A DNA stretch of 64,000 bases from assembly GCF_042219825.1 (NCBI RefSeq), contig NZ_JBHJHQ010000009.1:124001-188000 (forward strand). Reading direction: 5' to 3'. The DNA is from JBHJHP01 sp042219825 (GTDB taxonomy: Bacteria > Bacteroidota > Bacteroidia > Bacteroidales > UBA5342). The translations under genes and the position numbers were made by a program. The first letter of the stretch is position 1, and every line of letters starts with the position of its first letter. Below are positions 61,560 through 64,000 of this stretch, piece by piece. The notes under the pieces are model-generated. The model did no database searches, had not been told where the DNA came from, and was given only the letters and a program-made list of their open reading frames with translations.

Positions 61560-62990
61560 ATGAGATATTTAGCTAACCTTACGAATCCCATCCTTCTTTT
61601 AATTCTTTCACTTGGATTGCTTTGCTTTAAGCCGTCATCCCACAACACAAAGGGGAGAAGTATGCTGTTGGCTTTTCCAACCGCTGAGGGATATGGGAAA
61701 TACACGATTGGAGGACGTGGTGGCGAAGTCATTGAAGTAACAAACCTGAATGACAAAGGTCCGGGAAGCCTCCGTGCAGCAGTAGAGGCATCAGTACCGC
61801 GTACTGTGATTTTTCGGGTATCGGGCAACATCGAACTTGAAAGTCCGGTCACGATCAGGAATCCATATATTACAATCGCAGGTCAAACCGCCCCGGGGGA
61901 TGGTATTTGCCTTAAAAATCACCCACTTAACATTGGTGCCGATCAGGTAATTGTAAGATATATCCGGGTAAGGCCCGGGGATGTATCCGGTAAAGACTAT
62001 GATGCCGTTGGCGGCAGATATGTCAAACACATTATTCTTGACCATATTTCAGCAAGCTGGAGTGTTGATGAATCTATGTCGGTTTACCATTGCGACAGCA
62101 TTACTATTCAGTGGTGTTTAATTGCTGAAAGTCTATATGGTTCAAACCATATAAAAGGGCACCATGGATTTGGCGGGATCTGGGGAGGAAACCACAGCAC
62201 CTATCACCATAACCTACTAGCAGATCATAGCAGTCGAAATCCGCGCATGGCATCTGGTTCAGGATTTACAGACTACAGAAATAATGTGATTTATAACTGG
62301 GGTTACAATAGCTGCTACGGTGGTGAGGCTCAACAAAAGGGGCAAGACCTTGAAAAGTTCAATTTTTCAACATTCAATATAGTGGCCAATTATTATAAAC
62401 CAGGCCCAGCCACACAACCAGGTGAAGTGTCTTACCGGATTGCCAATCCTGGTGCTAGAAACGAAACAGATGATTTTGGTAAATGGTACATTTCAGACAA
62501 CATGGTTGAGGGTAATGTCAGGGTATCGGCCAACAATTGGGACGGTGGAGTACAAACAAAAATATTTTTAAATAAAATTAAACTGGAAAAACCATGGCCA
62601 TCGATGCCTATTCTCCAACAAACAGCAGATGAAGCTTATCATTCGGTCCTTGATAACGCCGGTGCAATTTTACCAAAAAGGGATGCAGTAGATTCGAGGA
62701 TAATCAATGATGCCCGCAATGGCACTGCCACTTATGAAGGCAATACATATAAACAGGATCAGAAAGTTGTTGATCCTTCTAAAATCTGCGGCATTATCGA
62801 TTCTCAAGATGATGTTGGTGGCTGGACTGAACTAAAGAGCCTACCTGCCCCAATTGATTCGGACCACGATGGCATGCCTGACGAGTGGGAAACGAAACAT
62901 GGATTGAATCCAAACAATGCGGATGACAGAAATAAAGTTGCAGCGGATGGTTATACGATGTTGGAACACTATTTAAATTCTATCCATTAA
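61560..62990 (+). CDS. Secreted pectate lyase (PL1-like) with calcium-binding tail
   Basis: 476 residues. Membrane/signal segment about 12-28. Right-handed beta-helix of PL1 type: AEGYGKYTIGGRGGEVIEVTNLNDKGPGSLRAAVEA, PYITIAGQTAPGDGICLKNH, ASWSVDESMSVYHCDSITIQWCLIAESLY, and the catalytic/substrate Arg region DHSSRNPRMASGSGFTDYRNNVIYNWG. The tail DSDHDGMPDEWETKHGLNPNNADD (about 432-455) is a thrombospondin type 3-like calcium motif. Cleaves pectate by beta-elimination. Joined to the transketolase operon, linking pectin breakdown to pentose catabolism. Confidence 0.92.
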   Translation: MRYLANLTNPILLLILSLGLLCFKPSSHNTKGRSMLLAFPTAEGYGKYTIGGRGGEVIEVTNLNDKGPGSLRAAVEASVPRTVIFRVSGNIELESPVTIRNPYITIAGQTAPGDGICLKNHPLNIGADQVIVRYIRVRPGDVSGKDYDAVGGRYVKHIILDHISASWSVDESMSVYHCDSITIQWCLIAESLYGSNHIKGHHGFGGIWGGNHSTYHHNLLADHSSRNPRMASGSGFTDYRNNVIYNWGYNSCYGGEAQQKGQDLEKFNFSTFNIVANYYKPGPATQPGEVSYRIANPGARNETDDFGKWYISDNMVEGNVRVSANNWDGGVQTKIFLNKIKLEKPWPSMPILQQTADEAYHSVLDNAGAILPKRDAVDSRIINDARNGTATYEGNTYKQDQKVVDPSKICGIIDSQDDVGGWTELKSLPAPIDSDHDGMPDEWETKHGLNPNNADDRNKVAADGYTMLEHYLNSIH

Positions 62991-63146
62991 TTAAAATTCA
63001 AGCATTTAAGCAATAATCCATTTGAATTACTCATAAAGCAATTTACGCTTATAATTGGCTTCAATCTACAGTGAGTGAAATCCTGATCCAAACTGTATTT
63101 GAAATAGAATGTAAATAAACAGCCTGATCAGGATAATAAAAATAGG
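62991..63146. other. Intergenic region, no feature seen
   Basis: 156 bp, AT-rich, between pectate lyase and the next gene; no terminator or promoter stands out. Confidence 0.4.
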
Positions 63147-64000
63147 ATGATGCACAGAATTTTTACCATTTGTTTTTTAGCGCTTTTCGTGAATTCATAT
63201 AGTTTTGGACAAGCCATAGACCGTGTTGAAGGCAGTCCTTTCCCCGCCAGTCAGGCACCGGATACACTTTTTGTAACTGACAGATCCATGACTGCGTCTG
63301 AGCAGTTTTTAGTCGGATCGTTAAGCGGCGTACTTGCCAGAACAAAACCCATGATCCTGCAGCAACAGTATTTTCATGAGGAAAGTGTAAAAAATGCCTA
63401 TCCTGATCTCACTTATTTTAAAATCAACAGTACCAACCTGCAGACCATGCTGGCTTTTCTTGCAGATAAACTTGATGGTTATATTCTGTGTGATCCCCAG
63501 AGTCACAGTTCGAATGTAGCTGCGTCATTGTCTGGAATTTTGAACGCGGTAGCCGTTCCTACCAATCTTGAATCAAAAGCCATTGCTGCCGGTCTGACAA
63601 AAAAACTGGATGTCACGGGAAAAGACGAAGCCTGGGCACTGTCAAATTACGGTGATGTTCTTAATAAGGATGTGGCCTTCTTTCAGGCACTTGATGACTG
63701 GACAGGTTTGGTAGATTATGTGGCCTATACCGGAGGAATAAGATTTTACGATTCGGATATCAACGGAACTTTGGCAACCAGTGTGTACGATTTTTTGAAT
63801 GAAGGAGCCATGTTCTACGGTTGGTGGGTATCTGAAGATGGTTCGGTCGCGAAGTTGTCAGAAAAGTCATTTAAGATCATCCCGTCAGGTGGTTTGAAAA
63901 ACCTGGCCACACTGACCAATATACCGGATCCCGTAAAAAAACAGAAAGATCCCATTAATCCATATAAAGTAGTAGAGAATGTACATACCGTTTGTTTTGT
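63147..64000 (+). CDS. GxGYxYP-like secreted protein (N-terminal part, cut by window)
   Basis: 284 codons are open to the right edge. Signal peptide about 1-22 (ending YSFGQ). The rest (DTLFVTDRSMTASEQFLVGSLSGVLART; LDGYILCDPQSHSSNVAASLSGILNAVAVP; GAMFYGWWVSEDGS) resembles the N-terminal domain of GxGYxYP proteins, a Bacteroidota family of putative glycoside-active proteins. The naming motif lies further downstream and is not visible. Either ATG (63147 or 63150) could be the start. Same strand as the pectate lyase, 156 bp away. Confidence 0.65.
   Translation, partial: MMHRIFTICFLALFVNSYSFGQAIDRVEGSPFPASQAPDTLFVTDRSMTASEQFLVGSLSGVLARTKPMILQQQYFHEESVKNAYPDLTYFKINSTNLQTMLAFLADKLDGYILCDPQSHSSNVAASLSGILNAVAVPTNLESKAIAAGLTKKLDVTGKDEAWALSNYGDVLNKDVAFFQALDDWTGLVDYVAYTGGIRFYDSDINGTLATSVYDFLNEGAMFYGWWVSEDGSVAKLSEKSFKIIPSGGLKNLATLTNIPDPVKKQKDPINPYKVVENVHTVCF

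Overview
The window looks like a chromosomal piece of an anaerobic or facultative, plant-polysaccharide-degrading, nitrogen-fixing Bacteroidota, probably Bacteroidales/Marinilabiliales-like. The signs are: type IX secretion-style C-terminal sorting domains on large secreted enzymes, a hybrid two-component system (HTCS), a fasciclin lipoprotein, LamG/NPCBM-decorated glycoside hydrolases, TAnnTTTG-type promoter boxes, weak Shine-Dalgarno use, and a nif cluster with nifI1/nifI2 between nifH and nifD. The taxon is an inference; no rRNA gene is present.

Layout. 1-1431 (-): cut-off GNAT-nitrilase fusion. 1708-6709 (+): molybdate block with a Mop/TOBE protein, a one-domain ModE-like regulator, a TrmO-like protein, an outer-membrane porin and ModABC. 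7093-10052 (+): TlpA-like lipoprotein and M61 peptidase. 10053-23187 (-): nitrogen fixation block, in transcription order nifH-I1-I2-D-K-E-N-B-[2Fe-2S] ferredoxin-nifV-HEPN-like gene-nifA-GNAT. 23454-24369: a REP-associated tyrosine transposase between two ~200-bp direct repeats built of hairpins; a decayed third copy lies at 26024-26214. 24385-35416 (-): DUF4301 protein, then an operon of fasciclin lipoprotein, two GH27 enzymes and a GH2. 35929-54979: LamG surface protein, two haem-binding proteins, a clan GH-A-like enzyme, GH115, GH30, tandem GH43 and the HTCS. 55063-62990 (+): ribB, then a DeoR regulator, FGGY kinase, sugar isomerase, split transketolase and pectate lyase. 63147-64000 (+): start of a GxGYxYP-like secreted protein, cut by the window edge.

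How the parts work together. Molybdate import and sensing feed FeMo-cofactor synthesis (NifB, NifEN, NifV homocitrate) for the Mo nitrogenase. An identical 18-bp palindrome, TCCTACATAATTGTAGGA, lies upstream of both the molybdate block (1569-1586) and nifH (23356-23373), suggesting one regulator ties the two together. nifH also has a good sigma-54 promoter, matching the NifA-type activator. The carbohydrate genes suggest attack on acidic, galactose/arabinose-rich plant polymers (arabinogalactan or glucuronoarabinoxylan) plus pectin. The isomerase-kinase-transketolase set beside a pectate lyase is a good candidate for a pectic pentose such as apiose. No SusC/SusD pair, tRNA, rRNA or CRISPR array was seen.
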